From NCBI RefSeq assembly GCF_005771435.1, contig NZ_VANI01000004.1:62001-126000 (forward strand): a stretch of DNA of 64,000 nt. The letters are read 5' to 3'. Made by a program: the position numbers and the translations under genes. This document shows, in pieces, positions 1 through 8,708 of the stretch (position 1 is the first letter of the stretch; the number at the start of each line of letters is the position of its first letter). The notes under the pieces were generated by a model, which was not told the DNA's origin, did not search any database, and saw only the letters and a program-made list of their open reading frames with translations. Source of the DNA: Microbulbifer harenosus. Lineage in GTDB: Bacteria; Pseudomonadota; Gammaproteobacteria; Pseudomonadales; Cellvibrionaceae.

Positions 1-22
1 TATATTCCGTAGCGGGCTTAGC

Positions 23-53
23 AAAAACGCCACCGTTCTGGTGGCGTTTTTTG
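23..53. terminator. Bidirectional rho-independent terminator
   Basis: A-rich tract, GC stem (28-34 pairing with 40-46, loop GTTCT) and T-rich tract lie just past the stop of the minus-strand M48 peptidase gene. The flanking A and T runs let it act in both directions, so it may also end a plus-strand gene lying to the left of the window. Confidence 0.85.
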
Positions 54-61
54 TTTCCGCT

Positions 62-1354
62 TTAGCCGTTACTGCCCAGCGCCTGCACCCGCGCCTGTGC
101 CTTGGTGCCGATATCACCGCTGTCCTGGGCGGCAATCTGGTACTGGCTCAGGGCGCTCTTGGTATTGCCCTGTTGCTCGTACACCTGCCCCAGGTAATAG
201 TGTGCGTGCGGTGTGGCGAGATACTGGGTTGAGCGCTGCAGGTCGCGTTCCGCAGCCGTGTAGTTTTTCAGCTGTGCGTTGAGCATGCCGCGCATCAGCC
301 AGTTGGAAAACAGCGTCGGATTTTTCTGTACGGCGGTTTCGTAGGAGGCAAGCGCGTCCTGATATTGTTTTTTCTGCGCCAGCAGATCCCCTTCCAGCGC
401 GTAGAAAGACGCCTCTTTCGGCTGCAGTTTCTGCGCCTGGCGGGTAAGAGTCAGTGCGCGGTCGTACTCCTTTTTCTGCACCGCGGCCACGGCGTCGTCG
501 TAGTGCTTGTACGCAGCCGCGTCTTTCTTGAGTTGTGCTATGGCCTTCTGGTATTGGCTGCGGTTAGTGGTGCCGGTCGCCAGTTTCTTGGCGTGCTCGA
601 CGTTGGCATTCACTCGCGACTGCGACGGTGGGTGGCTTGCGAACAATGCATCCAGGCCGCCGGACTGGCTGCCCTTGGACAGCTCGACGAACTTCTGCTG
701 CAGGCGCACCGCGCCCTGCGGATCGTAGCCGGCGGCGGCCATGTACTTCATGCCGTAACGGTCTGACTCCAGCTCGTTGTCGCGTCCATACTTGGCGATA
801 TAGGCGGAACCGCCGAACTGGCTGCCGAGCGAAACCAGATCGCCGTAACCGGTGTTCTGGGTAGTAGCGCCGAGGATGGCAATGCCGGCGCCGAGAATCT
901 GCTGCTGCGACATGGCGGCGGCGGAGTGACGCGCGGCGGCGTGCACGATTTCGTGGCCGAGCACCGCGGCGAGCTCCGCCTCATCCTCCAGCAGCACCAG
1001 CAGGCCGCGGTTTACCGCGATCTTGCCGCCCGGCAGCGCCCAGGCGTTTGGCACGGAGTTGTTCAGTACTACGAATTCGTAGGGTAGCTGCGGCTGGTCG
1101 GAGACCTTGGCCAGCTTGTGGCCTACGCTGCTGACATAGGCCTGCAGCGCCGGGTCGACCAGGTATTCACCGCCCTGGGTCTGCTGGGCCTTGGGGTACT
1201 GTTCAACCCCCAGCGCCACCTCCTGGCTCTGGGACATCAGCGACAGTTCCTTCTTGCCAGTCACCGGGTTGACCGCGCAGCCAACGATTCCGGCAGTTAC
1301 GGAGGCCGCGACAGCGGTGGCCAGCAGCCGTTTTGCGATTGAGCGACGAATCAT
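62..1354 (-). CDS. M48 family metallopeptidase lipoprotein with C-terminal TPR repeats
   Basis: 430 residues. An N-terminal hydrophobic segment ends in a lipobox (GIVGC, Cys26), followed by the CAVNPVTGKKEL start typical of periplasmic M48 lipoproteins. The zinc motif HEIVH is at residues 134-138, and the downstream NELESD segment supplies the third (Glu) ligand. The last roughly 150 residues form TPR repeats, as in BepA. The family degrades or helps mature outer-membrane proteins. It was not assigned to bepA itself because BepA is a soluble periplasmic protein with a cleaved signal peptide, whereas this one looks lipid-anchored like LoiP/YcaL. It is transcribed alone and ends at the terminator at 23-53. 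Confidence 0.9.
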   Translation of the reverse strand: MIRRSIAKRLLATAVAASVTAGIVGCAVNPVTGKKELSLMSQSQEVALGVEQYPKAQQTQGGEYLVDPALQAYVSSVGHKLAKVSDQPQLPYEFVVLNNSVPNAWALPGGKIAVNRGLLVLLEDEAELAAVLGHEIVHAAARHSAAAMSQQQILGAGIAILGATTQNTGYGDLVSLGSQFGGSAYIAKYGRDNELESDRYGMKYMAAAGYDPQGAVRLQQKFVELSKGSQSGGLDALFASHPPSQSRVNANVEHAKKLATGTTNRSQYQKAIAQLKKDAAAYKHYDDAVAAVQKKEYDRALTLTRQAQKLQPKEASFYALEGDLLAQKKQYQDALASYETAVQKNPTLFSNWLMRGMLNAQLKNYTAAERDLQRSTQYLATPHAHYYLGQVYEQQGNTKSALSQYQIAAQDSGDIGTKAQARVQALGSNG

Positions 1355-1446
1355 GGATCACTCCCTGTATAATGCTCGGTCTTTTAATATGGCCCTGCGG
1401 GCCGGGTTCAAGGTTGAATATTGTACACAGTCCGGGGAGCGAGGTT

Positions 1447-1938
1447 ATGTCGAGCGCACTGCAGATTATCGAATTATTTGCCGGTACCAATCCCGATGGC
1501 GAGCCGGTAGTGGAGCGGCTGCAGGTGCGGGTCAACGACGACGACAGCGTGCAGCTGGTACGCTCCCCCGCGTTCATCAAGGGCATCGCCAGCGGCGACA
1601 CCATCAAGATCAACCGCCAGGACCCGGAAAAACCGGGATTCGACCTGGTAAAACGCTCCGGCAACCTGGCGATACGGGTCTTTTGCCGCGAGGACAGCGC
1701 CAAGCTCTCGGATCAGCTGAGCCCGCAGATCGAAAAGCTCGGCGGCGAGTTGGATCTTGAGAGCCCGCGCCTGCTGGTGTTCAGCATTCACGTGAGCTGC
1801 GGTTTCGAGGAAATCGAGAAAATCCTCAACAGCGTGTGCGACGGCGCCAACAGTGTCTGGTATTACGGCAATGTCTACGATCCGGTGGATGGGCAGACGC
1901 CGCTCAATTGGTGGCAAGACATCCTAAAACCGGAATAA
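1447..1938 (+). CDS. DUF4265-like conserved hypothetical protein
   Basis: 163 residues from the ATG at 1447, chosen because GGGGAGCGAGG lies just upstream; an in-frame ATG at 1333 falls inside the divergent M48 gene. The protein is soluble, with no signal peptide or membrane segment. The block LVRSPAFIKGIASGDTIKI resembles DUF4265 proteins, and the C-terminal half has an alpha/beta character (LLVFSIHVSCGFEEIEKIL). No catalytic motif was recognised and the function is unknown. It is divergent from the M48 gene and followed by a palindromic repeat. Confidence 0.75.
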   Translation: MSSALQIIELFAGTNPDGEPVVERLQVRVNDDDSVQLVRSPAFIKGIASGDTIKINRQDPEKPGFDLVKRSGNLAIRVFCREDSAKLSDQLSPQIEKLGGELDLESPRLLVFSIHVSCGFEEIEKILNSVCDGANSVWYYGNVYDPVDGQTPLNWWQDILKPE

Positions 1939-1960
1939 AACCGACCCCCATACCAATACC

Positions 1961-2028
1961 GTCATTCCGGCGTAGGCCGGAATCCAGGACTCCGACCCCT
2001 GGATCTCGGCCTGCGCCGGGATGACGAA
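1961..2028. repeat. Paired palindromic repeat, GTCATTCCGGC type
   Basis: Two head-to-head palindromes: TTCCGGC-gta-GCCGGAA (from 1965) and CTCGGCCTGCGCCGGG, bounded by TCATTCC and GGGATGA so the whole unit folds back on itself. A second member is at 50340-50418. Intergenic repeats of this GTCAT(T/C)CCGGC type are common in proteobacteria. Confidence 0.75.
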
Positions 2029-2050
2029 GTCCACAAGTAGTTGAACCGTT

Positions 2051-2830
2051 ATGCTGATCGTCATCTCCCCCGCAAAAACCCTGGATTACGAGAGTGAGAT
2101 TCCCGCACTGGACACCACCCAGCCGGATTTCCTCAAGGACTCCGCCCTGCTGATCAAAGAACTCAAGTCTCTGAGTCCGCAGGACATCTCCGCGCTGATG
2201 AAAATCTCCGACAAGCTGGGGCTGCTCAACTACGACCGCTTCCACAGCTGGAAGCGCCCGTTCACCGATGCCAATGCGCGCCCGGCACTGCTGGCGTTCA
2301 AAGGCGATGTGTACACCGGGCTCGGAGCCGAGACCATGAACAAGCGCGATTTCGACTTTGCGCAGAAACACCTGCGTATGCTCTCCGGCCTCTACGGTCT
2401 GCTGCGCCCACTGGACCTGATGCAGCCCTATCGCCTGGAGATGGGCACAAAGTTCGCGAACAGCCGCGGCAAAAACCTGTACGAATTCTGGGATGACAAG
2501 ATCACTGCCGCACTCAACGAACAGCTCAAGGCGCTGAAGAGCCGTGAGCTGGTGAATCTCGCGTCCACGGAATACTTCAAATCCATACAGCCGAAAAACC
2601 TGCAGGCAGACATCGTCACCCCGCATTTCAGGGATTGGAAAAACGGGCAATACAAGATGATCAGCTTCTTTGCCAAGAAAGCCCGCGGCATGATGAGCCG
2701 CTGGGCCATCGACAACCGGGTAAAGAAAGCCGAGCAACTCAAAGACTTCGACGTTGCCGGCTACTATTTCAGTGCGGAGCACTCCAGAGGTAACGACTGG
2801 GTGTTCCTGCGCGACGAGCAGCCAGTGTGA
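2051..2830 (+). CDS. yaaA: Peroxide stress protein YaaA (DUF328)
   Basis: 259 residues, the usual family length. It begins with the signature [15 protein letters not shown] and carries the family blocks YTGLGAETM and [23 protein letters not shown]. coli YaaA limits free intracellular iron and DNA damage during peroxide stress and is in the OxyR regulon; here oxyR lies about 13 kb away. The protein is cytosolic, and the next gene starts 2 bp after its stop, so the two are probably co-transcribed. Confidence 0.95.
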   Translation: MLIVISPAKTLDYESEIPALDTTQPDFLKDSALLIKELKSLSPQDISALMKISDKLGLLNYDRFHSWKRPFTDANARPALLAFKGDVYTGLGAETMNKRDFDFAQKHLRMLSGLYGLLRPLDLMQPYRLEMGTKFANSRGKNLYEFWDDKITAALNEQLKALKSRELVNLASTEYFKSIQPKNLQADIVTPHFRDWKNGQYKMISFFAKKARGMMSRWAIDNRVKKAEQLKDFDVAGYYFSAEHSRGNDWVFLRDEQPV

Positions 2831-2832
2831 CA

Positions 2833-3435
2833 ATGACGGACAAGCAACTGCCAGATGCGCCCTCCACCGGGCGCAACCGCGAGCCGATCTTCGAACAGTT
2901 GCAGCGCCTGCTAAAGCGCAGCCGCCGGGTGCTGGAAATTGGCAGCGGCACCGGTCAGCATGCGGTGTACTTTGCCCCGCGACTGCCGCACCTGGTATGG
3001 CAAACCTCGGAGCGCGCGCAGAACCTGCACGAGGTGCAGGCGTGGCTCGCCAATAGCCCCGCAGACAACTTGCCGCCGCCGCTGCCGCTGGATGTCACTG
3101 GTGAATGGCCGGAGCTGCGTGTGGATGCGGTATTCACCGCGAATACCCTGCACATCATGCCGGCCAGTGCGGTGGAGACCTTCTTCGCGCGTCTGCCGCA
3201 GGTTCTGCAGCCCGGCGGCCAGCTGGTCGTCTACGGCCCGGTGAAAATCGCCGGAGAATATATCGGCCCTGGCAACGCCGGCTTCGATGAACAGTTGCAA
3301 GAGCAGGACCCGCTGCGGGGGATTCGCGATCTCGAGTGGCTGGACCGGCTCGCTGAAGCACAGGGGCTCAGCAGAACCGAAAACAATTTCCTGCCCGCCA
3401 ACAACCAGCTGCTGGTGTGGCGGTTGATCAGATAA
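2833..3435 (+). CDS. DUF938 family SAM-dependent methyltransferase-like protein
   Basis: 200 residues from ATG 2833; a GTG at 2827 overlaps the yaaA stop and is an alternative start. The SAM-binding motif I is VLEIGSGTGQHAVYFA, followed by family blocks WQTSE, ANTLHIMP and LVVYGPVKIAGEY. The order and length match DUF938 proteins, which have a class I methyltransferase fold but no established substrate. Two bases separate it from yaaA, implying one operon. Confidence 0.88.
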   Translation: MTDKQLPDAPSTGRNREPIFEQLQRLLKRSRRVLEIGSGTGQHAVYFAPRLPHLVWQTSERAQNLHEVQAWLANSPADNLPPPLPLDVTGEWPELRVDAVFTANTLHIMPASAVETFFARLPQVLQPGGQLVVYGPVKIAGEYIGPGNAGFDEQLQEQDPLRGIRDLEWLDRLAEAQGLSRTENNFLPANNQLLVWRLIR

Positions 3436-3442
3436 CGCGCTT

Positions 3443-3510
3443 TGTAGGAGCCTGCTTGCAGGCGAAAATTTCCGGGCTCCGGACTATTCGCCTGCAAGCA
3501 GGCTCCTACA
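3443..3510. repeat. REP-like 24-bp perfect inverted repeat
   Basis: Arms at 3443-3466 and 3487-3510 are exactly complementary over 24 bases; the arm begins TGTAGGAGCCTGCTTGCAGG. They enclose a 20-base loop. The unit closely resembles the Pseudomonas REP class (TGTAGGAG...), which RAYT transposases mobilise. Only this copy was noticed, and no RAYT gene is in the window. Confidence 0.85.
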
Positions 3511-3545
3511 GGCAGAGTCATCGACAAGTACAAGGACCCTTTACT

Positions 3546-3905
3546 ATGCCCCCATGGTTTGAAACCACCCTCGCCATCTTCGCCGGCATTGCCGCAGTAT
3601 TCTTCTTTGCCAAATACCGCGAGACCGCCGCGGCCCTGCACGAATCCGAGCGCATGAAGCACAAACTGTCCAAAGACCTGGACCGCTACCGCGATGTACC
3701 GCAACTGCGCGCCCTGCGCGACAGCCTCACCGGCGGGCGCAGCCTGCCAGTGGATGACGAGGGGCGCGAGCATCTGCTGATCCGCGACAGTGAGCGCAAG
3801 CTGGTACACATAGCTCTCACAAAGTCCGCCACCCGGCTTTCGGCAGACGGTACCGCGCACTATCGCATCGACGGCGAAGAGCGGAGTTTGCAGGAGTTGG
3901 ATTAA
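3546..3905 (+). CDS. Small single-pass membrane protein, hypothetical
   Basis: 119 residues from ATG 3546; the first in-frame ATG, at 3417, is rejected because it lies inside the previous gene and the frame then runs through the REP-like repeat. Residues about 7-22 form one transmembrane helix (TLAIFAGIAAVFFFA), followed by a charged, probably coiled segment and a small soluble tail. No family was recognised. Topology suggests an inner-membrane anchor with a cytoplasmic tail. Confidence 0.65.
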   Translation: MPPWFETTLAIFAGIAAVFFFAKYRETAAALHESERMKHKLSKDLDRYRDVPQLRALRDSLTGGRSLPVDDEGREHLLIRDSERKLVHIALTKSATRLSADGTAHYRIDGEERSLQELD

Positions 3906-4175
3906 TCCAGCGCTCCTTCCCACGGCTTCCCACACTATCGAGCTTGCCTGCTTCCCGCCGGGTGCGAGCCCACGCCCGGCGCCCCATACCCTCCGGTGTC
4001 CCCAGACTCAAAATGAATAAAGTTCTCAGTCTCAATGAGAAGTTTGTCACAAAATAACCCGGAAGAGCTATTGTCGCGCCAAGTGGTTAGGGCTATTTTG
4101 GCGCCGCCAATAATTCTGACTAATGGCGTGTACAAAAATTATTCTGACTGATACGAACAAAGGATCTGGTTGTTT

Positions 4176-5336
4176 ATGTGGGCCAAGAACCAAATTGCCG
4201 GCATTGTTGCGGCAGGGGCTATTCTGGGGGCGGCACCGGTAGCCGCAGAAGTATTTTCCGGTCGCGGTAGCGCCATGGCTGGCGCCGGCGTCGCCGGTGG
4301 CGACTACACCTACAGTGCGCTGATCAACCCGGCGACCCTGACCAATTTCAAAGAAAATGACGATTTCGCGCTCAATATAGATGTGGGGGCAGTCGCCAAC
4401 GACGAGAATGAGTTCTTCGATACCAGCGAGGATCTGAGCGATTTTCTCGACGACATTGACGGTTTGACCGCCACCCAGGACGATGCGAATTACATTCTCG
4501 CGCAACTGGAAATGCTGGATCAGGGGCGGCTGACCGTGGATGCCGGTGCCCAGCTGACCATTGCCGTTCCCAACAGCCTGGCATCCGGCCTGCTGTTTGT
4601 TCGCCAGTCCGCCTTCGTGGCGACGGAGATCCGGCTGGCGGATTCTGACGTGGAGCTGCTGGAAAACTTCGGTGAGCAGATTTTCGACGAAAGTGACCTG
4701 CAAACCGCAGCCGGCGCGTTTGGTTACTCCCTGCAGGAAATCGGCTTTGCCGCCGCCCGCCAATTCACTTTCGGGGGTTATCAGGTTTCTCTCGGCGCAA
4801 CGCCGAAATACCAGCGGGTTGAAACCATCGAGTACCTCGAAACGATCGCGGACTTTGACAGCGACGACTTCGACGCCGATGACTACATGCTTGAGCACAG
4901 CAATTTCAATATCGACTTCGGCGCGACCATCAACTGGGGCGAATTGCAGGGCGGTGTATCCCTGCGCAATGCCATTGCCCAGGACTACGACACCATACAG
5001 GGTGGGGTAAAAATCCAGCTGGAACCGCAACTGACCGCGGGCCTTGGTTATACCGGTGAAGTATTTACCCTGTTGGCGGATCTGGACCTGAATTCCATCG
5101 AGGCGTTCGAAAGTGCCGGTGAAGTACAGATCGCGCGTGTGGGTATGGAAGCGGACCTGTTTGACTGGGCCCAGCTGCGTGTTGGTTACCGCCACGACCT
5201 GAAAGACACCTACGATGGCGCGCTGACAGCGGGTATCGGCTTCTCGCCGTTTGACGTGGTGCAGTTCCACCTGTCCGCGATCAAATCCTCCGACGACACC
5301 TACGGCGCAGCTCTGCAGTTTGGTCTGGATCTGTAA
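4176..5336 (+). CDS. TraF-family (PF13729-like) outer-membrane or exported protein
   Basis: 386 residues from ATG 4176, with AAAGGA about 12 bases upstream. A signal peptide ends near APVAAEVF. The mature N-terminus GRGSAMAGAGVAGGDY and alternating beta-strand pattern match proteins annotated as conjugal transfer TraF in marine gammaproteobacteria, which look like FadL-type beta-barrels. The protein is strongly acidic (many D/E turns, for example DFDSDDFDADDY), as expected of a salt-adapted secreted protein. No conjugation genes are nearby, so a transfer role is unlikely. Confidence 0.75.
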   Translation: MWAKNQIAGIVAAGAILGAAPVAAEVFSGRGSAMAGAGVAGGDYTYSALINPATLTNFKENDDFALNIDVGAVANDENEFFDTSEDLSDFLDDIDGLTATQDDANYILAQLEMLDQGRLTVDAGAQLTIAVPNSLASGLLFVRQSAFVATEIRLADSDVELLENFGEQIFDESDLQTAAGAFGYSLQEIGFAAARQFTFGGYQVSLGATPKYQRVETIEYLETIADFDSDDFDADDYMLEHSNFNIDFGATINWGELQGGVSLRNAIAQDYDTIQGGVKIQLEPQLTAGLGYTGEVFTLLADLDLNSIEAFESAGEVQIARVGMEADLFDWAQLRVGYRHDLKDTYDGALTAGIGFSPFDVVQFHLSAIKSSDDTYGAALQFGLDL

Positions 5337-5356
5337 GATTCGCCGGTAGCCTGTGC

Positions 5357-5378
5357 AAGGGGCCTGCGGGCCCCTTTT
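5357..5378 (+). terminator. Rho-independent terminator after the TraF-like gene
   Basis: Stem AAGGGGCC / GGCCCCTT with loop TGCG followed by TT. It sits between the convergent TraF-like gene and phoR; its A/T flanks also allow weak use on the minus strand. Confidence 0.8.
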
Positions 5379-5404
5379 GCATTTCCGGCTCTCAGGTCAG
5401 ACAC

Positions 5405-6718
5405 TCAGGCCGAGCTGGCCAGGGTCAGTTTGTGCGTTGGGAAATTGAGCGTGAAGGTACTGCCGCGGCCAGGCACACTGCTGACCGTGAGGTTGGCACC
5501 GTGGCGCAGCAGCACATGTTTGACGATGGCGAGGCCGAGACCGGTACCGCCACTCTCCCGCGAGCGGCCCGCATCCACTCGGTAGAAACGCTCGGTGAGA
5601 CGGGGGATATGCACCGGATCTATACCGATACCACAGTCCTTCACGGAAAAATGCCCGCCCGCCGCATCCAGGCGCCAGCGCAGTTCAATCGGCCCGCCAT
5701 CAGGGCTGTACTTCACCGCGTTGAAGGCGAGGTTTGCAAACGCACTGTGCAGCTCGCCGGCGGTGCCGGTAATAGTGCAGTCCTCGATACACTCCACGGT
5801 GATCTCGTGGCGCCCGCCACTCAGTGAGCGCGCCTCACCGGCCACCTGCTCCATCAACTGCCGGACCGACACCCTGTCGCGGCCAGTGTCGCGCTCCGAC
5901 GTTTCCAGCCGCGCCAGCAATAGCAGATCGTTCACCAGCCCGGTCATCCGCACCGTCTGCTCGCTCATCTGCGTCAGCGGCCGCTCCCAGTTGCGCGGCG
6001 CCTGGCCGCTCATCTGCAGCGTCTCCAGATAACCCGCAATCACCGTCAGCGGAGTGCGCAACTCATGAGACACATTCGCCACAAAATCCCGCCGCATCTG
6101 CTCGAGGTTATGCAGTCGCGTCACATCCCGCACGATCACCAACGCCTCATCCTGACCGAAGCGCGTCACCTCCATGGTCAGAATACGCGAATCGTCCCCC
6201 GGCGCCGGAAGCGTAATCGGCTCCAGCGACGCGCGACCGCGCCCGAACATACGGTTGTGCATATGCTCCACAAACCGCGGATCGCGAACGAAGTTGACCA
6301 GCGGCTGCCCCGCATCATCCGCCTGCAGGCGCAACATCTGCCCCGCCGCCGGATTCCACCACGCCAGATTGCCCTCATCCTCCAGTGCCACAATCCCCTC
6401 GCGCAGCGCACTGGTACTGTCCTGCACCCGGCGCAGCATGGAATGGAGCTTCTGTTTTTCCTTGCGGTGGCGGCGCTGCAGTCGATAGAAATCGTCGGAA
6501 ATATCGCCCCATACTCCGAAGCTCGTCGGCGCGGGACCGCGGCGACCGTTGGCGAGCCAGCGGTCGAACTGGTTCTGCTGCCACAGCAACCAACCGAGAT
6601 ACACGGCGAGGCCGGCACACAGCGCCAGCCACCAGTTGTCGGTCGAAAAACCGAGAATGGTGGTGCCGAGGGCGATGACGATAAAGCGCGAGAACTCGCC
6701 AATACTGCGATCGAGCAT
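5405..6718 (-). CDS. phoR: Phosphate regulon sensor histidine kinase PhoR
   Basis: 437 residues from ATG 6718; the frame continues upstream to 6898, but that extension only translates the repeat at 6790-6915. Two close N-terminal membrane helices (about residues 11-46) and a short cytoplasmic linker precede a PAS domain (about 95-205). HisKA has the phospho-acceptor His218 in FVANVSHELRTPL. The HATPase N box is FNAVKYSP, with G boxes DCGIGID and GGTGLGLAIVKH. Length matches E. coli PhoR (431). It phosphorylates PhoB when phosphate is scarce. It lies 241 bp downstream of phoB, an unusually wide gap filled by a structured repeat. Confidence 0.95.
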   Translation of the reverse strand: MLDRSIGEFSRFIVIALGTTILGFSTDNWWLALCAGLAVYLGWLLWQQNQFDRWLANGRRGPAPTSFGVWGDISDDFYRLQRRHRKEKQKLHSMLRRVQDSTSALREGIVALEDEGNLAWWNPAAGQMLRLQADDAGQPLVNFVRDPRFVEHMHNRMFGRGRASLEPITLPAPGDDSRILTMEVTRFGQDEALVIVRDVTRLHNLEQMRRDFVANVSHELRTPLTVIAGYLETLQMSGQAPRNWERPLTQMSEQTVRMTGLVNDLLLLARLETSERDTGRDRVSVRQLMEQVAGEARSLSGGRHEITVECIEDCTITGTAGELHSAFANLAFNAVKYSPDGGPIELRWRLDAAGGHFSVKDCGIGIDPVHIPRLTERFYRVDAGRSRESGGTGLGLAIVKHVLLRHGANLTVSSVPGRGSTFTLNFPTHKLTLASSA

Positions 6719-6789
6719 GATGGTTGGGCCATCTGGATAGGTGAGTGAATTCTGCGATTTGATGAACAGTGCGCAGGATTCTAAGCGAA

Positions 6790-6915
6790 GGCCGGGTGCC
6801 GGGTATGTGTTTTTGAAAGCGTCGGCGACAGGGAAGTCGCCGACGCAGCGTACAGGGATGTATTCACAGGGGGACGCCCAGTCCGGTTTCAAAAACACAT
6901 ACCCGGTGGCCGGCC
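6790..6915. repeat. Mosaic stem-loop element, copy A (phoB-phoR gap)
   Basis: Outer arms 6799-6818 and 6887-6906 are exact 20-base complements (CCGGGTATGTGTTTTTGAAA on the left) and extend imperfectly outward. Inner hairpin GCGTCGGCGAC (6819-6829) pairs with 6836-6846 around loop AGGGAA. The core at 6850-6874 (ACAGGGATGTATTCACAGG) is a divergent form of the family core. It lies between two genes of one operon and would be transcribed with them. Confidence 0.85.
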
Positions 6916-6959
6916 GCCACCGGGCTCGCTACGGAGCCACATAAAGCTGGAAAAAGAGC

Positions 6960-7664
6960 TTACACTCTTTCCACAGTCTGTACAGAAAAGCGGTAGCCGG
7001 TGCCGCGCACGGTCTGGATATAGCGCTCATGGCCGTCGATGGTCAGCGCTTTGCGCAGGCGACGGATATGCACGTCCACCGTGCGCTCCTCCACATACAC
7101 ATTGCCGCCCCACACATGGTCCAGCAACTGCGTACGGGTATAGGCCCGCTCCTGGTGCGACAGGAAAAACGTCAGCAAACGGAACTCCGTCGGCCCCATC
7201 TCCACCGGCTGGCCATTGATCGTCACCCGGTGGCTGATCGGATCCAGCACCAGGCCACCCGCCGTCAGCGGCTCCTCCGGCGTCGTCGGCCCCGCGCGGC
7301 GCAGAACCGCCTTCAGACGGGCTACCAGCTCGCGCGGAGAAAACGGCTTGGTAATGTAATCGTCGGCGCCAGTTTCCAGCCCCTTGATCTTGTGATCTTC
7401 CTCGCCCTTCGCCGTCAGCATGATGATCGGCAGCGAAGACGTCAGCTCATCCCGCTTCAGGCGGCGGGCCAGCTCAACCCCGGAAACATCCGGCAGCATC
7501 CAGTCCAGCAGCACAAGATCCGGCTTCTCGTCGATCACCAGTGCGTGCGCCGCCTGCGCATTCTCCGCCTCAAGGCAGCGATAATCCGCCATCTCCAGCG
7601 CAATTCGCAGCATATCCCGGACCGGGGCTTCGTCGTCGACTATAAGGATCGTCTTGCTGTGCAT
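6960..7664 (-). CDS. phoB: Phosphate regulon response regulator PhoB
   Basis: 234 residues, family length. Receiver domain 1-120 has the acidic pair D10/D11, phospho-acceptor Asp54 (LLDWMLPDV) and Lys in ITKPFSPREL. The C-terminal OmpR-type winged helix contains RTVDVHIRRLRKAL and the closing VRGTGYRF. It activates phosphate-starvation genes by binding Pho boxes, and a good Pho box lies at 7740-7757 upstream of its own start, pointing to autoregulation. phoR follows downstream. Confidence 0.97.
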   Translation of the reverse strand: MHSKTILIVDDEAPVRDMLRIALEMADYRCLEAENAQAAHALVIDEKPDLVLLDWMLPDVSGVELARRLKRDELTSSLPIIMLTAKGEEDHKIKGLETGADDYITKPFSPRELVARLKAVLRRAGPTTPEEPLTAGGLVLDPISHRVTINGQPVEMGPTEFRLLTFFLSHQERAYTRTQLLDHVWGGNVYVEERTVDVHIRRLRKALTIDGHERYIQTVRGTGYRFSVQTVERV

Positions 7665-7739
7665 TTGCCTGCCATACCCTAGCTGGTGAATTTGTCACTT
7701 AACTGACTTTTCTTAGAGTGGCCATTTAACGTCACTTTA

Positions 7740-7757
7740 ATGACAAATATATGACAG
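7740..7757 (-). promoter_or_regulatory. Pho box upstream of phoB
   Basis: On the minus strand the sequence reads CTGTCATATATTTGTCAT: two CTGTCAT/TTGTCAT half-sites at 11-base spacing, nearly identical to the enterobacterial Pho box consensus. It ends about 75 bp before the phoB ATG. No strong -35 hexamer is seen downstream, as is usual for PhoB-activated promoters. Confidence 0.85.
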
Positions 7758-7795
7758 CTGTGCGGCGATCACGACCTCGCCGCCAAAAGGTAGGT

Positions 7796-8683
7796 TCAGT
7801 TGGCTAGAAAATGGAAAAAAATACCTGCAAAAATCGCCGCGCCAGCCCAATTATTGTTGAGAAACGCCTGAAAGCAGAGTGCCCGTTGCCGATTCCGCAC
7901 CAGCCGCTGTTGATAGATGAACAGCCCGGTCGCCGCGGCCACGCCGCAGTAAAACAGAGCACCCAGCGCCTCCCGGCTGCCCAGCATCAGCAGCGCCAAA
8001 ACGACCATCGCCTGCAAACTGCCGGTCATCACCCGGTCCATATCGCCAAACAGGATGGCGGTGGACTTGACCCCGATCCGCAAGTCGTCGTCCCGGTCCA
8101 CCATCGCGTAAAAGGTGTCGTAGGCCACGGTCCACAGCAGATTCGCGGTGAAAATCAGCCAGGCCACCGCCGGCACTTCTCCCTGCACCGCCGCGAACGC
8201 CATGGGAATACCCATGCTGAAGGCGGCGCCCAGCACCACCTGTGGCAGGTGGGTATAGCGCTTGGCAAAGGGGTAGCAAAAGGCCAGCGCCAGTGCCGGC
8301 AGCGACAACAGTACAGTGAGCCGGTTGGTCGTCAGCACCAGTAGGAAGGCCGCCAGCATCAGGCCCGCGAACAGCAGCAGAGCGCCCTTCGGCGTGGCCG
8401 CACCGGTGGCCAGGGGGCGCTGGTTGGTGCGCTTCACGTGGCCATCGATGTTGCGGTCGGCGAAGTCGTTGACGGCACAGCCGGCGGCGCGAGTGAGGAC
8501 CACACCGAGGGTGAACACCGCAAACAGATGCAGACCCGGCCAGCCCTCAGCGGCAATCCACAGGGCCCACCAGGTGGGCCAGAGCAGCAGCAGCGAGCCG
8601 ATGGGGCGGTCGAGGCGCGCCAGCTGCCAGTAGGGAAGCAGTTGCGGCCAGCGCTGTTGTATCTGTTGGCTGATCACTTGCAT
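7796..8683 (-). CDS. ubiA: 4-hydroxybenzoate octaprenyltransferase UbiA
   Basis: 295 residues from ATG 8683. The frame runs on upstream across ubiC, but family alignment starts at [20 protein letters not shown]. Prenyl-diphosphate/Mg motifs are [15 protein letters not shown] and [13 protein letters not shown]. About eight hydrophobic helices place it in the inner membrane. It prenylates 4-hydroxybenzoate in ubiquinone synthesis, using the product of UbiC encoded 25 bp upstream, so ubiC-ubiA forms an operon. Confidence 0.97.
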   Translation of the reverse strand: MQVISQQIQQRWPQLLPYWQLARLDRPIGSLLLLWPTWWALWIAAEGWPGLHLFAVFTLGVVLTRAAGCAVNDFADRNIDGHVKRTNQRPLATGAATPKGALLLFAGLMLAAFLLVLTTNRLTVLLSLPALALAFCYPFAKRYTHLPQVVLGAAFSMGIPMAFAAVQGEVPAVAWLIFTANLLWTVAYDTFYAMVDRDDDLRIGVKSTAILFGDMDRVMTGSLQAMVVLALLMLGSREALGALFYCGVAAATGLFIYQQRLVRNRQRALCFQAFLNNNWAGAAIFAGIFFHFLAN

Positions 8684-8708
8684 AGGTGTCTCCCGGAACG
8701 CGTAGCCC

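Noticed and set aside
4176-5336. Conjugative transfer gene
   Set aside because: The TraF-family name is historical for this class. No other transfer genes or relaxase are present, and the protein looks like an outer-membrane barrel.
6719-6898. N-terminal extension of PhoR
   Set aside because: The extra 60 residues simply translate copy A of the stem-loop family; PhoR homologues start near 6718.
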